IMG/VR virus record: IMGVR_UViG_3300031963_000006
Location: 62,001 to 126,000 of that record
DNA length: 64,000 nucleotides
Reading direction: 5' to 3' (one strand)
Source of the DNA: a virus
Below the pieces are notes generated by a model. It had not been told where the DNA came from. It was given only the letters and a program-made list of their open reading frames with translations, and did not search any database. Position 1 is the stretch's first letter. The number at the start of each line of letters is the position of its first letter. The position numbers were made by a program, and so were the translations under genes. Below, piece after piece: positions 1-9,300 of the stretch.

Positions 1-668
1 GTATTAATATTACCATAACATCTGCGGCAACTAATACACTTGTATTTAGTGCGGGAACAGGTGGAGCCGGTGCCGTTAGTTCAGTTACTGCAGGCTCAGG
101 ATTATCAGGTAATTCAACAACAGGGGCAATTACATTAATTAATACTCAAGTTCAAGGAATAACAGGAATTACCGCTGGTTCAGGTATTTCGGTTAGTACC
201 ACCGATAATGTAACCACAATAACAAATGGAGTACAAGTTGCAATGCTGACATCCGACCAAACCAGTCTTACAACAACACTTGCGGACATTACTGATTTAT
301 CTTTTGCGGTTGTTAGTGGGAGTATCTATAGATTTAGGTTTGTATTTCATTATGAGGCCTTTAATACCTCAACAGGTAGTAGATGGACTATTAATGGCCC
401 TACCACCAGCATTCTGTCATATAGGTCAATGTATACTTTAGGTGTTGGAACACAAACATTAAACCCAGCCATAAATACTTATGATACACCAGCGACAGCA
501 AACGCATCATCAACCGCAACCGCAGGAAATATTGCGATAGTTGAAGGTGTTATAAAACCTTCGGCCAATGGGACTGTTGTTGCAAGATTTGCTTCAGAGT
601 TTCCGATTGCCGGTGCTTTTATTAGAGCAAAAGAAGGGTCATATGTTGAATATCAAAAAATTTCATAA
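1..668 (+). CDS. Tail-fibre-like structural protein, C-terminal part (5' end outside window)
   Basis: The frame is open from the first bases of the window (first full codon at base 3), so the gene starts upstream. The visible part opens with Gly/Ser/Thr/Asn-rich repeats (ITSAATNTLVFSAGTGGAG and TAGSGLSGNSTTGAITLIN) of the kind seen in repetitive phage fibre shafts. About 115 residues of a compact beta-rich domain follow and end in GSYVEYQKIS, an ending common in fibre C-terminal domains. Its likely role is a host-contact appendage. An ATG at 243 lies inside the open frame and is probably only an internal methionine. The next gene starts 2 bases after the stop. The receptor and exact fibre type cannot be told. 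Confidence 0.6.
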   Translation, partial: INITITSAATNTLVFSAGTGGAGAVSSVTAGSGLSGNSTTGAITLINTQVQGITGITAGSGISVSTTDNVTTITNGVQVAMLTSDQTSLTTTLADITDLSFAVVSGSIYRFRFVFHYEAFNTSTGSRWTINGPTTSILSYRSMYTLGVGTQTLNPAINTYDTPATANASSTATAGNIAIVEGVIKPSANGTVVARFASEFPIAGAFIRAKEGSYVEYQKIS

Positions 669-670
669 GT

Positions 671-871
671 ATGAAAAAATATATAATATACAATTATGTC
701 GGGAATGGATTTTGGGGCGGGGAATCTCGAGGATTCCAAGAAGGATTTGTTTATAACGATAAAGTAGAAATATTCGAATCTAAAATTGATGCCGAAAATG
801 AAATAACTAGCAACATCATATCTAATTATCAAGGAGTATTTGAGGTAATAGAGGTTTTCAGAAATATATAA
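671..871 (+). CDS. Small hypothetical protein (66 aa)
   Basis: This is a 66-residue protein rich in aromatic and acidic residues (MKKYIIYNYVGNGFWGG at the start), with no signal peptide or membrane segment. It begins 2 bases after the fibre gene stop, so it is probably translated from the same message. I do not recognise the family. A small fibre-associated or chaperone protein would fit the position, but nothing in the sequence shows it. Confidence 0.55.
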   Translation: MKKYIIYNYVGNGFWGGESRGFQEGFVYNDKVEIFESKIDAENEITSNIISNYQGVFEVIEVFRNI

Positions 872-944
872 TCAATTTCAAAGATTTATTATTTCCTATT
901 TAATATTCATATTTAAATTTTATTAAAAAATATAAGATTTAATT

Positions 945-2195
945 ATGAACAGAATATTCGTACAAATCGCAAGTTACAGAGACCCTGAGCTCGTCCCAAC
1001 AATTAAAAGTATGTTGGAAAATGCAAAAAAACCAAAAAATTTAAGATTCGGTATTGCTCGTCAATTTCACCCTGAGGACGGTTTTGATGACCTTTCAGAA
1101 TGGAAAAAAGATAAAAGATTTAGAGTTTTAGATATTCCTCATATGGATTCTGAAGGAGTTTGTTGGGCAAGAAATTTAACTCAACAATTGTACGAAGGTG
1201 AAGAATATACAATGCAAATCGATTCACATATGAGGTTTGAAAAGGATTGGGATGTTGAGTTTATTTCAATGATTAAACAACTTCAAAAAGATGGTTACCC
1301 AAAACCATTATTGACAGGTTACGTTTCATCTTTTGACCCTGATAATGACCCACAAGGTCGCGTTAGAGAACCATGGAGAATGGTATTTGACCGTTTTATT
1401 CCTGAAGGGGCAGTATTCTTTTTACCAGAATCAATTCCTGGATGGCAGATGATGACAAAACCAATTCCGGCTCGTTTCTATTCGGCTCACTTCTGTTTTA
1501 CACTAGGAGCGTTTAGTGAAGAAGTTCAACATGACCCTGATTTTTATTTCCACGGAGAAGAGATTTCGATAGCCGCAAGAGCGTATACCTGGGGTTATGA
1601 TTTATTCCACCCTCATAAAGTTCTTGTATGGCATGAATATACTCGTAAAGGTAGAGTTAAACAGTGGGATGATGTTAGAGATTGGGGTAAGAAAAATGAC
1701 TACTGTCACAAAAAGAATCGCTCATTGTTTGGAATGGATGATGAAGGAGAGATGGACCATGGTAAATATGGATTTGGTCCAATCAGAAGTTTAAGAGATT
1801 ATGAAAAATATTCAGGTTTGTTATTCTCAAAAAGAGCAGTACAACAATACACTTTAGATAAAGAATATCCACCAAATCCATATAACTACGCAAGTGAAGA
1901 AGAATGGATGAACGATTTTGCGGCAATATTCAAGCACTGTATTGATGTTGGTTATTCTCAAGTACCTGAAACTGACTATGAATTTTGGGTAGTTGCTTTC
2001 CATGATGAAAATGATGAGACAATTTATAGAAAAGATGCTGACCCTGGTGAAATTAATATGATGATGAATGACCCCGATGGTTACTGCAAAGTTTGGAGAG
2101 AATTTGAAACCTCAAAGAAACCAAAGTATTGGGTAGTTTGGCCATACTCAGTATCTAAAGGATGGTGTGAGAGAATAAGCGGAAATTTATATTAA
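945..2195 (+). CDS. GlcNAc-transferase family protein (Skp1-type GlcNAc glycosyltransferase, PF11397-like)
   Basis: The pattern matches the GlcNAc family of UDP-GlcNAc:polypeptide transferases: IASYRDPEL near residues 8-16, GVCWARNL at 71-78, and the metal-binding QIDSHMRF at 91-98. FHGEEISIAARAYTWGYD follows at about 202-219, then WHEY at 229-232. The fold is GT-A and the donor is expected to be UDP-GlcNAc or a related UDP-sugar. About 120 extra C-terminal residues follow the catalytic part. No signal peptide is present, so it acts in the cytoplasm. It is the first gene of a sugar-modification cassette placed directly after a fibre gene. Modification of virion protein or host glycan is therefore plausible, but this is inference. 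Confidence 0.85.
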   Translation: MNRIFVQIASYRDPELVPTIKSMLENAKKPKNLRFGIARQFHPEDGFDDLSEWKKDKRFRVLDIPHMDSEGVCWARNLTQQLYEGEEYTMQIDSHMRFEKDWDVEFISMIKQLQKDGYPKPLLTGYVSSFDPDNDPQGRVREPWRMVFDRFIPEGAVFFLPESIPGWQMMTKPIPARFYSAHFCFTLGAFSEEVQHDPDFYFHGEEISIAARAYTWGYDLFHPHKVLVWHEYTRKGRVKQWDDVRDWGKKNDYCHKKNRSLFGMDDEGEMDHGKYGFGPIRSLRDYEKYSGLLFSKRAVQQYTLDKEYPPNPYNYASEEEWMNDFAAIFKHCIDVGYSQVPETDYEFWVVAFHDENDETIYRKDADPGEINMMMNDPDGYCKVWREFETSKKPKYWVVWPYSVSKGWCERISGNLY

Positions 2196-2201
2196 TTTAA
2201 T

Positions 2202-3146
2202 ATGAAATTAAGAATCCATAATCCAACTAATGAGATTACAAAAAAAAATCGTGATTATAATGTTTTTTGGGATGATTTAACTATTGAACTAAAAAAAAAT
2301 AACGAAGTTTATGAAAACAGATTTTTTGAGCAAGCTCATTTTGATAGATTTAATGTGAATTTTAAATCTTTATCAAAACAAGACGGATTATTAATGTTAG
2401 AATGCGAATATCTCATAGAAAATATTGAAACGGGTGATTTTTTAATTTTTTCAGTGGCAGATGATTTAACACACTGTATATTAGATGAGAGAAGTAACCC
2501 AAAACTAAAAAAAGTTTTTGTTTCTCAATTTATAGACTATAAAATAAAACATCACGTAGATGATTATTTTGAAAAATATTCTCCTTGGATTTATTTTCCT
2601 AGTTTTGATGTTGATTTAGAGCAATTTTACCAAAAAAGAAAGGAGAAAAACTCATTTGTTGATAAATTATTTTTTAGGGGGGCAACCGCACATAGACCAA
2701 TTATTAACCATTTTGATAGAAACATTTTAGAAGGATTAAATCCGATAAATACTAATGACTATTTTAATGAGCTAATAAATTACAGCATTGGTTTATCAAT
2801 TGCGGGGGTCGGAGAATTATGTTATAGGGATGTGGAATATATGGCATTAGGAATTCCATTTATACGGTTTGAGTTCCAGTCTCAATTAATTGAGCCATTA
2901 ATACCAGGACATCATTATATTTCAATACCGTATGATAATTCTATCCCAAAACATAACGAAGTTTTTACAGACAGATTAGGAGAATTTAATCACGCAAAAA
3001 TTATTGAGAGTAAATTTAAAGAAATAATTAACGATAAAGAATATTTAAAATTTGTTGGCGAAAACGCAAGAAAATATTATGAAAAGAATTTATCAAAAAA
3101 ATCAAGATTAGAAAACTCAATTAAATTAATAAATGAAATATTATGA
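2202..3146 (+). CDS. Putative GT-B glycosyltransferase (CAP10/exostosin-like)
   Basis: This is a 314-residue cytoplasmic protein. Residues 157-166 (FFRGATAHRP) and the stretch around 200-225 (GVGELCYRDVEYMALGIPFI), followed by EPLIPGHHYISI, resemble the nucleotide-sugar-binding half of CAP10/GT90 or exostosin-like enzymes. In those, a strand, a Glu-rich turn and 'ALG-PFI' build the donor site. The N-terminal half is unassigned. The gene starts 6 bases after the GlcNAc-transferase stop and overlaps the next start by 4 bases (ATGA), so it belongs to the same translated unit. The family call rests on motif resemblance only. The substrate is unknown. Confidence 0.5.
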   Translation: MKLRIHNPTNEITKKNRDYNVFWDDLTIELKKNNEVYENRFFEQAHFDRFNVNFKSLSKQDGLLMLECEYLIENIETGDFLIFSVADDLTHCILDERSNPKLKKVFVSQFIDYKIKHHVDDYFEKYSPWIYFPSFDVDLEQFYQKRKEKNSFVDKLFFRGATAHRPIINHFDRNILEGLNPINTNDYFNELINYSIGLSIAGVGELCYRDVEYMALGIPFIRFEFQSQLIEPLIPGHHYISIPYDNSIPKHNEVFTDRLGEFNHAKIIESKFKEIINDKEYLKFVGENARKYYEKNLSKKSRLENSIKLINEIL

Positions 3147-5395
3147 AAACTTTAATATATACATCAATATATTCTAACCTATGGGGTACCGAATTTGGAG
3201 GGAGACCTAGCAGAGAATTGCATTATAAATATAGTTTATTATCAATTTTAAAACTTAATCCTGATAAACTAATATGTTTCACTAGCGAGGAAGAACTGGG
3301 TGAGTTAAAATCTTGGTTTTATGAAATAAATAAAATTTCAGAAGATAAATTAGAATTTATTGTTTTTGATTTAACTGAAAGTCGTTTTTTCAATGAAATT
3401 AGAAATTTAAAAAATTTGTCAGAAATTATAACTTCGGATAGATGTTATGAAATACAATATAATAAATTTTTTTGGTTGGAAAACATTACAAATATTGAAG
3501 ACTATGAAAAAATTTATTGGTTTGATGCCGGACTATCCCATGGGGGGTTATTTCCTGAAGAGTATTCTTATGGACAAGGGTTCCAAAAACATTTTTCATT
3601 TACAGTATTTAATGAAGATTATTTAAATTACTTAAATACAATAACTAAAGACAAAATTGTGATTGTTAGTAAAAACAACAGCGGTAGATTTTATTGGAGC
3701 TCCTCAATTCCAACAAAGTATTATGACAGTTATAACAATAGTGAACATATTATTGGTGGTTTTTTTGGGGGAAACGTAAGCTTAATGGTAGAATTTAAAA
3801 ATCAATTTGAAAAAATACTTTTTTCATTATTAACAAATGAATCCGAATTATATCATGAAGAATTGATTATGTCTTTTATGTATTTTAATAATCCTGTACT
3901 GTTTACGCCATTAAAATTTGATGATTGGTATAATAGAAATAATCCAGAAACAAATAGTTTAATTATTAAGTATTTTTATGAAATTTTTAAAATAAAATCC
4001 TCCTCTAAAATTTGCATCGCAACCTCTTGTATTGAGATTAATGGTGGAAGTCATTATGTCGAAAAAACTAAAAATCTTATAGAAAGTTATTTAAAATATA
4101 CAAAATATGATTTAGTCATATTAACTAACCAAATGAAACAATTTGAGGAAATAAAAAATTACCGAGTTAAATTTTTTAATTACTACGATAATTTTAATGA
4201 GCCTTTAACATCGGCAAACTTTTTTAATATGCACCTAAAACGGTTACCAATTAAATTATCATTAAATTTAGGATATGAAATTATTTTTTATAATGATTGT
4301 GATTGTTTTATAACAGGATGGGATAATGATAGTTTTATAGAAAAATGTAATGAAGATTTTGATGTGGCATTTGTTTCCCACGCCAATCCCCAATTGGGTG
4401 GATTGAGGTCTATTTATAAACATTTTCAGGATAAGATAGATATTGAATTTAATGAACTATATTATGATGAATTAGATAACGCTCCAAATCCGGCCGAAAC
4501 TAGAGTCATTTTCAAAAAAAATGAAAAATTAATTAAATTTTTACATTTTTGGGATTTAGTTTCTTATAAAAACAACGATTATTTTACATACCATGATGGT
4601 GTTTATTTTGGAACATCGGCGATATACTCAGGTATGAAAATGATTGGAATAACTCCATTCGATGAATTTACAAAATATTGTAGAATAAGTCATGATGGAG
4701 GCGAATTAGACTATTTTGGTATTAAAATTATAGAAAACACGGTTGATATGGAACAAAATCATACAGAAATTGAAAGTTATGTTCACGGCTCCTTTAATTA
4801 TAAAGGACTTTCTATGTTACAACATAGAAATATAAATGATAAATTTAAGAAATTGTTAGAAACGACTAAACCAAAAAAAATTATAGAAATTGGTACTGAG
4901 TTCGGTGGGCTAACACTTTTGTTACAAGACATTGTACATGAATTAAATTTAGATACTATCATAAGAACTTATGATATAAAAGACCCAGTTTTTCTTTTAA
5001 GTCACCCTGAGTTAAAAGATAACGTTGAAATTATAAAAAAAGATTTATTTTTATATAATCCATTTAGATTATCAGAAAATTCTACCAAAGAACTCAAAGA
5101 GTTTATGTCAGATGACGGGGTTAACATAATATTATGTGACGGAGGGGATAAAAAAAATGAATTCAACGCTCTTTCAAAAATACTGAATGATGGTGATATA
5201 ATCATGTTACATGATTATATTACAGATGAACACGAGTTTCAAGAAAAATTTTTAAATAAAATTTGGAATTGGCACGAATCAAAATTTTCAGATATTGAAA
5301 TCTCAGTTAAGGAAAATAATTTAGAACCTTTTATGCCTGATGATTTTTTACAAGTCGTATGGGGTTCATTTATTAAAAAAAGAAATGAGGGCTAA
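3143..5395 (+). CDS. Three-domain fusion: HtrL/YibB-like glycosyltransferase + GT-A domain + SAM methyltransferase
   Basis: Three parts are visible in 750 residues. Residues 1-285 resemble the HtrL/YibB family (IYWFDAGLSHGGLFP at 124-138, GGFFGGNVSLM at 205-215). Residues 288-545 look like a second GT-A glycosyltransferase with a DCD metal-binding triplet at 385-387. Residues 560-750 are a class I methyltransferase: IEIGTEFGG at 581-589 is the SAM loop, with ILCDGGDKKNEF near 663-674 and LHDY at 689-692. The same methyltransferase and HtrL modules recur in the gene at 6908-9277 in a different order. Translation is coupled on both sides: the start overlaps the previous gene by 4 bases, and the next gene starts 11 bases before this stop. 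Substrates are unknown. Confidence 0.65.
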   Translation: MKTLIYTSIYSNLWGTEFGGRPSRELHYKYSLLSILKLNPDKLICFTSEEELGELKSWFYEINKISEDKLEFIVFDLTESRFFNEIRNLKNLSEIITSDRCYEIQYNKFFWLENITNIEDYEKIYWFDAGLSHGGLFPEEYSYGQGFQKHFSFTVFNEDYLNYLNTITKDKIVIVSKNNSGRFYWSSSIPTKYYDSYNNSEHIIGGFFGGNVSLMVEFKNQFEKILFSLLTNESELYHEELIMSFMYFNNPVLFTPLKFDDWYNRNNPETNSLIIKYFYEIFKIKSSSKICIATSCIEINGGSHYVEKTKNLIESYLKYTKYDLVILTNQMKQFEEIKNYRVKFFNYYDNFNEPLTSANFFNMHLKRLPIKLSLNLGYEIIFYNDCDCFITGWDNDSFIEKCNEDFDVAFVSHANPQLGGLRSIYKHFQDKIDIEFNELYYDELDNAPNPAETRVIFKKNEKLIKFLHFWDLVSYKNNDYFTYHDGVYFGTSAIYSGMKMIGITPFDEFTKYCRISHDGGELDYFGIKIIENTVDMEQNHTEIESYVHGSFNYKGLSMLQHRNINDKFKKLLETTKPKKIIEIGTEFGGLTLLLQDIVHELNLDTIIRTYDIKDPVFLLSHPELKDNVEIIKKDLFLYNPFRLSENSTKELKEFMSDDGVNIILCDGGDKKNEFNALSKILNDGDIIMLHDYITDEHEFQEKFLNKIWNWHESKFSDIEISVKENNLEPFMPDDFLQVVWGSFIKKRNEG

Positions 5396-6281
5396 AATTA
5401 TTCTCCATTGCATTTCAGGATTCGGGGACCAATATGCAAATATTTTGACAGGATACAAAGCATGTAAAGATTTTACTAATTTCGGGTACGAAGTTGAAAT
5501 TTTATGGATAAATAAAAATTTATACTTTTCTCCAGATTTACCTTTAGATTATCTTTATGACTTTAGTCTTTTTAAAAAAATGAATATAAAAATAAATTAT
5601 ATACATAATGAGTCTGAGATTTCAGACGGTTTTTTATATTTAAACACCGGTCAAAACGCAATAAAAATATTTGTTGACAAAATAATCGATGAAATTAATG
5701 AATATGAATTACCTGTTTTTGACTATTTTGGTTTTCGCAGAAACTCTTACTCGTCTTTTTGTCCTGAAAAATTACCTGATTTTGATTATCAGTTTATAAA
5801 TGAAGAAGTACTTGAAATTGGAAATAAGTTTATAGAAAAAAAATCAAAAATTAAATCTGTTCATTTTAGATGTGACGATTTATTTATTCTTTCAGATTAT
5901 GATATTGTACTCGAAGATGTTTTTTATAACTCAATGATTAATAGGGTTTACGAATTTATTGAAATGAATAATAATCAGGATATAATGATTTGTTCTAACA
6001 ATAAAAGTTTAGTAAAACATATTACAAAAAATTTCAAAAATACATTTTATAATACATTTGATAGTGACTTAGATTTACATTATTCATATAATAAAAATTA
6101 TGAAGAAATGATTAATATTAATCACGCTAGACAAATTGTGGCAGAAATGACCTTATTTTCAAGATGTGATAATATTTTCACTGTTAGTAAAAGTCTATCA
6201 AACTTTTTAACATACGGTGTTGCTCATAATCATTATCATAAGGACTGGGATACTAAAATAAAAAATTTAATAACTAATTAA
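5385..6281 (+). CDS. Putative fucosyltransferase-like GT-B glycosyltransferase
   Basis: I chose the ATG at 5385 because it gives the conserved opening MRAKIILHCISGFGDQYAN and a short 11-base overlap. An upstream frame-start at 5340 would add 15 unlikely residues. In the 298-residue product, GFGDQYANILTGY (12-24), SVHFRCDDLF (158-167) and EMTLFSRCDNIFTVSKSLSN (254-273) match the layout of GDP-fucose-using transferases. In these (GT11/GT23/GT37/GT68-like), a 'H-R-D' motif and a late 'D/E-LLSRC...S-SNFS' motif bind the donor. The donor and acceptor remain inferred. Confidence 0.5.
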   Translation: MRAKIILHCISGFGDQYANILTGYKACKDFTNFGYEVEILWINKNLYFSPDLPLDYLYDFSLFKKMNIKINYIHNESEISDGFLYLNTGQNAIKIFVDKIIDEINEYELPVFDYFGFRRNSYSSFCPEKLPDFDYQFINEEVLEIGNKFIEKKSKIKSVHFRCDDLFILSDYDIVLEDVFYNSMINRVYEFIEMNNNQDIMICSNNKSLVKHITKNFKNTFYNTFDSDLDLHYSYNKNYEEMININHARQIVAEMTLFSRCDNIFTVSKSLSNFLTYGVAHNHYHKDWDTKIKNLITN

Positions 6282-6289
6282 AAAATATT

Positions 6290-6889
6290 ATGGATTGTTT
6301 TTCACAAATTGGTCAAGATAAAATAGTTTTAAAATACTTAAAAAATAAACAAAATGGTTTTTTTGTAGATATTGGTTGCGGATATCCTAAAAATATTAAC
6401 AATACTTATTTATTAGAAAGTAAATATAACTGGAACGGAATATCTATCGATTTAAATGATTGTAAAGAGGATAATGGTGAAGGATGGGAAAGTATACGTA
6501 AAACTAAAAGAATTCTTTCTGATGCTCTAACAATAAATTATTCTGATTTATTTAAAAATAATAATTTACCATATAATGTTGATTATTTAAGCTTGGATTT
6601 AGAACCACCAGAATTAACGCTAGAATGTTTATATAAAATACCTTTTGACGAGTATAATTTCAACGTAATCTCATTTGAGATTGACACTGGTAGAGAAGGT
6701 GATTATTACAGAATCTCAAAAAGCCGCGAATTTTTACAGTCTAAAGGTTACACATTAATTGGTTCTTTGTGTGGAGGGCAGGATGACATATATCTACATA
6801 ATTCAATATCTCACTTAAAAAATGAATTTAAATTTGAGGACCCATCAATTGAATGGACAACTTGGCCCCAATCTACATTATATAAATAA
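6290..6889 (+). CDS. FkbM-family methyltransferase
   Basis: This 199-residue protein opens with FSQIGQDKIVLKYL, the usual 'SQ-GQD' entry of FkbM (Methyltransf_21) enzymes. The SAM-binding strand FFVDIGCGYP follows at 24-33, then GISIDLN (residues about 51-57) and YLSLDLEPPE near 100-108. These enzymes O-methylate sugars or small molecules. It lies 8 bases after the fucosyltransferase-like gene, so it could cap a glycan made by its neighbours. It is distinct from the CmcI-like methyltransferase modules of the two large fusions. Confidence 0.75.
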   Translation: MDCFSQIGQDKIVLKYLKNKQNGFFVDIGCGYPKNINNTYLLESKYNWNGISIDLNDCKEDNGEGWESIRKTKRILSDALTINYSDLFKNNNLPYNVDYLSLDLEPPELTLECLYKIPFDEYNFNVISFEIDTGREGDYYRISKSREFLQSKGYTLIGSLCGGQDDIYLHNSISHLKNEFKFEDPSIEWTTWPQSTLYK

Positions 6890-6907
6890 ACATTAAAAAT
6901 ATTAAAC

Positions 6908-9277
6908 ATGATTTTTCAAAATAAGATAACTAAAAAAAGTAATTTAGTAGATAACGATAGTTTGTCGGTTTATAATAATGAATGGGTTGCCCAACAAAAT
7001 CATAACGCATTCGAAATTTTCTTTTATTTCATAAAGGAGACCAGACCTAAAAGAATTTTAGAAATAGGAACTGCTCTAGGTGGATTTACTTATTTTTTAA
7101 AAGATACTTGTAATTCTCTAAATATAGATTGTGAAATAATGTCATTTGATATAAATGAAAATCATACATATGAAAAATTAAAAGAATTTGGAGTTGATGT
7201 GAGCGTTGAAAATATTTTTGACTCAAATTATACTACAGTTTCACAAAGTGTTATTGACTTTATTCAATCTGAAGGAACTACAATTGTATTGTGTGATGGT
7301 GGTAATAAAAAATTAGAATTTAATATTTTGTCAAATTATTTAAAAGAAAATGATTTTATATTAGGACATGACTATTCATACGATAAAGAATATTTTGATA
7401 ATAATATAAATCTTAAAATTTGGAATTGGTTAGAATTAACTGAAAAAGATATTGAGGAACCATGTAATAGAAATAATTTAGTTGATTACAGAAGAGATTT
7501 ATTCCAATCTGTTGTTTGGGTATGTAAAATGAAATCTGATGAAAAAATAAATGAACCTAAAGAAAATGAGAATATAGAAATTATGGAACCTGAGAACTTA
7601 AGTCACACAACTTTTGTAACAGGATTGTGGAACATTAAAAGAGATTCATTAACTGAAGGATGGTCTAGAAGTTTCGACCATTATTTGGAAAAATTTAATG
7701 AATTATTAAAAGTAAATGTTAACTTAATTATTTTTGGAGAAAAGGAATTAGAGTCTTTTGTTTGGGAAAGAAGAAGTAAATCAAACACGCAATTTATAGA
7801 AAGAAGTGTAGAATGGTTTAAGTCATCTGTACCGTATGAAAAAATTCAAGAGATTAGAAACAATCCTGAATGGTACGGTCAGTCAGGATGGCTTCCCGAC
7901 TCAACACAAGCGAAATTAGAATGGTATAATCCATTAGTCATGTCAAAAATGTTTTTACTACATGATGCAAAAATAATGGACCAATTTAATTCGGATGAAA
8001 TGTATTGGATTGATGCAGGATTATCAAACACGGTTCATCCAGGTTATTTTACTCACGATAAGGTACAAAATAAACTGAGTAAGTATTTTAATAAATTTAG
8101 TTTTGTTTGTTTCCCATACGAAGCGTCAAATGAAATTCATGGGTTTTCTTATCCTAAAATAAATGAATACGCCGGTTCAAATGTAAATTTGGTTGGTAGA
8201 GGAGGATTCTTCGGAGGACCTAAGGAAAGTATTTCTGAAATTAACTCAATCTATTATTCGATGTTGATTAATACCCTAACAGATGGATATATGGGCACTG
8301 AAGAATCAATATTTTCGATATTATTATACAAGTATTCTAATTTAATTAACTACTTTGAAATCGAAGATAATGGACTTATGGGTAAATTTTTTGAGGATTT
8401 GAAAAATGATACTTTAGAGGTCAAAACTAAACACACATTACCAAGTGGAGAACCTGTTAAAGATATTAGTAAGACATCACTATATGTGATTGGTTTTAAT
8501 AGTCCAAATCAACTAAAAACATTAATTCAATCTATGGTTGAATATGATGAGGATTTTATCAAAAAACCAAAGAAATATCTTTTGAATAACTCAACGGATA
8601 GAAGTACTGATTCGGGTTACGAAGAATTGTGTGCAATGTATGATTTTGAAATAATTAATCCTGGTGAAAACTTGGGTATATGTGGGGGTAGACAATTTGT
8701 TGCCGAACATTTTGATAAGACAGACTCAGAATTTTATTGGTGGTTTGAGGATGACATGTTTTTCTATCCAAAAAAAGGAGAAGTATGTAGAAATGGGTTT
8801 AATAGATACGTGAGTAATTTATACGATAAAAGTATGAGAATTGCTCAATCTGAGAATTTTGATTTTTTGAAGCTCAATTTTTCTGAGTTTTTTGGTGATA
8901 ATTCGGTGCAGTGGTCATGGTATAATACGCCGCAACATGTTAGAGAAGAGTTTTGGCCTCAAAATACTAAATTACCTCAAATGGGATTAGACCCAAATGC
9001 TCCGAGAACTGTCTTCAAAAATATTAAATCTTTAGATGGAGTTCCATATGCCGATGGAGAAATTTATTACTGCAACTGGCCACAAGTAATTTCTAAGAAA
9101 GGTAACCAAAAAATGTTTTTAGACACAAAGTGGGCACACCCATACGAACAGACTTGGATGTCGTTTATGTATCAGGAAACTAAAAAGGGTAACTTAAATG
9201 GTGGAATATTATTGATGACTCCTACTGAGCACAACCGTTTTGAACACTACGCGGCCGAACTTAGAAAAGAAAGTTAA
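6908..9277 (+). CDS. Three-domain fusion: SAM methyltransferase + HtrL/YibB-like + GT2-like glycosyltransferase
   Basis: Of 789 residues, 40-208 form a methyltransferase with SAM loop LEIGTALGG (51-59), VLCDGGNKKLEF (127-138) and GHDY (153-156). It is clearly paralogous to the C-terminal domain of the gene at 3143. Residues 233-495 are HtrL/YibB-like (MYWIDAGLSNTVHPGY at 365-380, GRGGFFGGPKES at 430-441). Residues 520-789 are GT-A like, with LYVIGFNSPNQLKTLIQSM (525-543), NPGENLGICGGRQF (584-597) and the acidic metal triplet FEDD at 613-616. The gene closes the cassette. The HNH gene meets it tail to tail with a 3-base overlap of stop codons. Confidence 0.65.
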   Translation: MIFQNKITKKSNLVDNDSLSVYNNEWVAQQNHNAFEIFFYFIKETRPKRILEIGTALGGFTYFLKDTCNSLNIDCEIMSFDINENHTYEKLKEFGVDVSVENIFDSNYTTVSQSVIDFIQSEGTTIVLCDGGNKKLEFNILSNYLKENDFILGHDYSYDKEYFDNNINLKIWNWLELTEKDIEEPCNRNNLVDYRRDLFQSVVWVCKMKSDEKINEPKENENIEIMEPENLSHTTFVTGLWNIKRDSLTEGWSRSFDHYLEKFNELLKVNVNLIIFGEKELESFVWERRSKSNTQFIERSVEWFKSSVPYEKIQEIRNNPEWYGQSGWLPDSTQAKLEWYNPLVMSKMFLLHDAKIMDQFNSDEMYWIDAGLSNTVHPGYFTHDKVQNKLSKYFNKFSFVCFPYEASNEIHGFSYPKINEYAGSNVNLVGRGGFFGGPKESISEINSIYYSMLINTLTDGYMGTEESIFSILLYKYSNLINYFEIEDNGLMGKFFEDLKNDTLEVKTKHTLPSGEPVKDISKTSLYVIGFNSPNQLKTLIQSMVEYDEDFIKKPKKYLLNNSTDRSTDSGYEELCAMYDFEIINPGENLGICGGRQFVAEHFDKTDSEFYWWFEDDMFFYPKKGEVCRNGFNRYVSNLYDKSMRIAQSENFDFLKLNFSEFFGDNSVQWSWYNTPQHVREEFWPQNTKLPQMGLDPNAPRTVFKNIKSLDGVPYADGEIYYCNWPQVISKKGNQKMFLDTKWAHPYEQTWMSFMYQETKKGNLNGGILLMTPTEHNRFEHYAAELRKES

Positions 9278-9300
9278 ATTATAACTTTATTACTTTTTTT
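9270..9300 (+). terminator. Possible weak intrinsic terminator after the glycan cassette
   Basis: A 7-bp inverted repeat (AAAGTTA / TAACTTT, loop AATTA) spans the stop codon of the preceding gene and is followed within 6 bases by seven T residues. The stem has little GC, so it may be weak. Confidence 0.4.

Noticed and set aside
243-668. A separate gene starting at the ATG at 243
   Set aside because: The same frame is open back to the beginning of the window with fibre-like repeats, so this is the end of a longer gene.
5340-5384. A 15-codon longer start for the fucosyltransferase-like gene
   Set aside because: The extra residues overlap the previous gene and precede the natural family opening MRAKII. 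The ATG at 5385 gives a normal short overlap.
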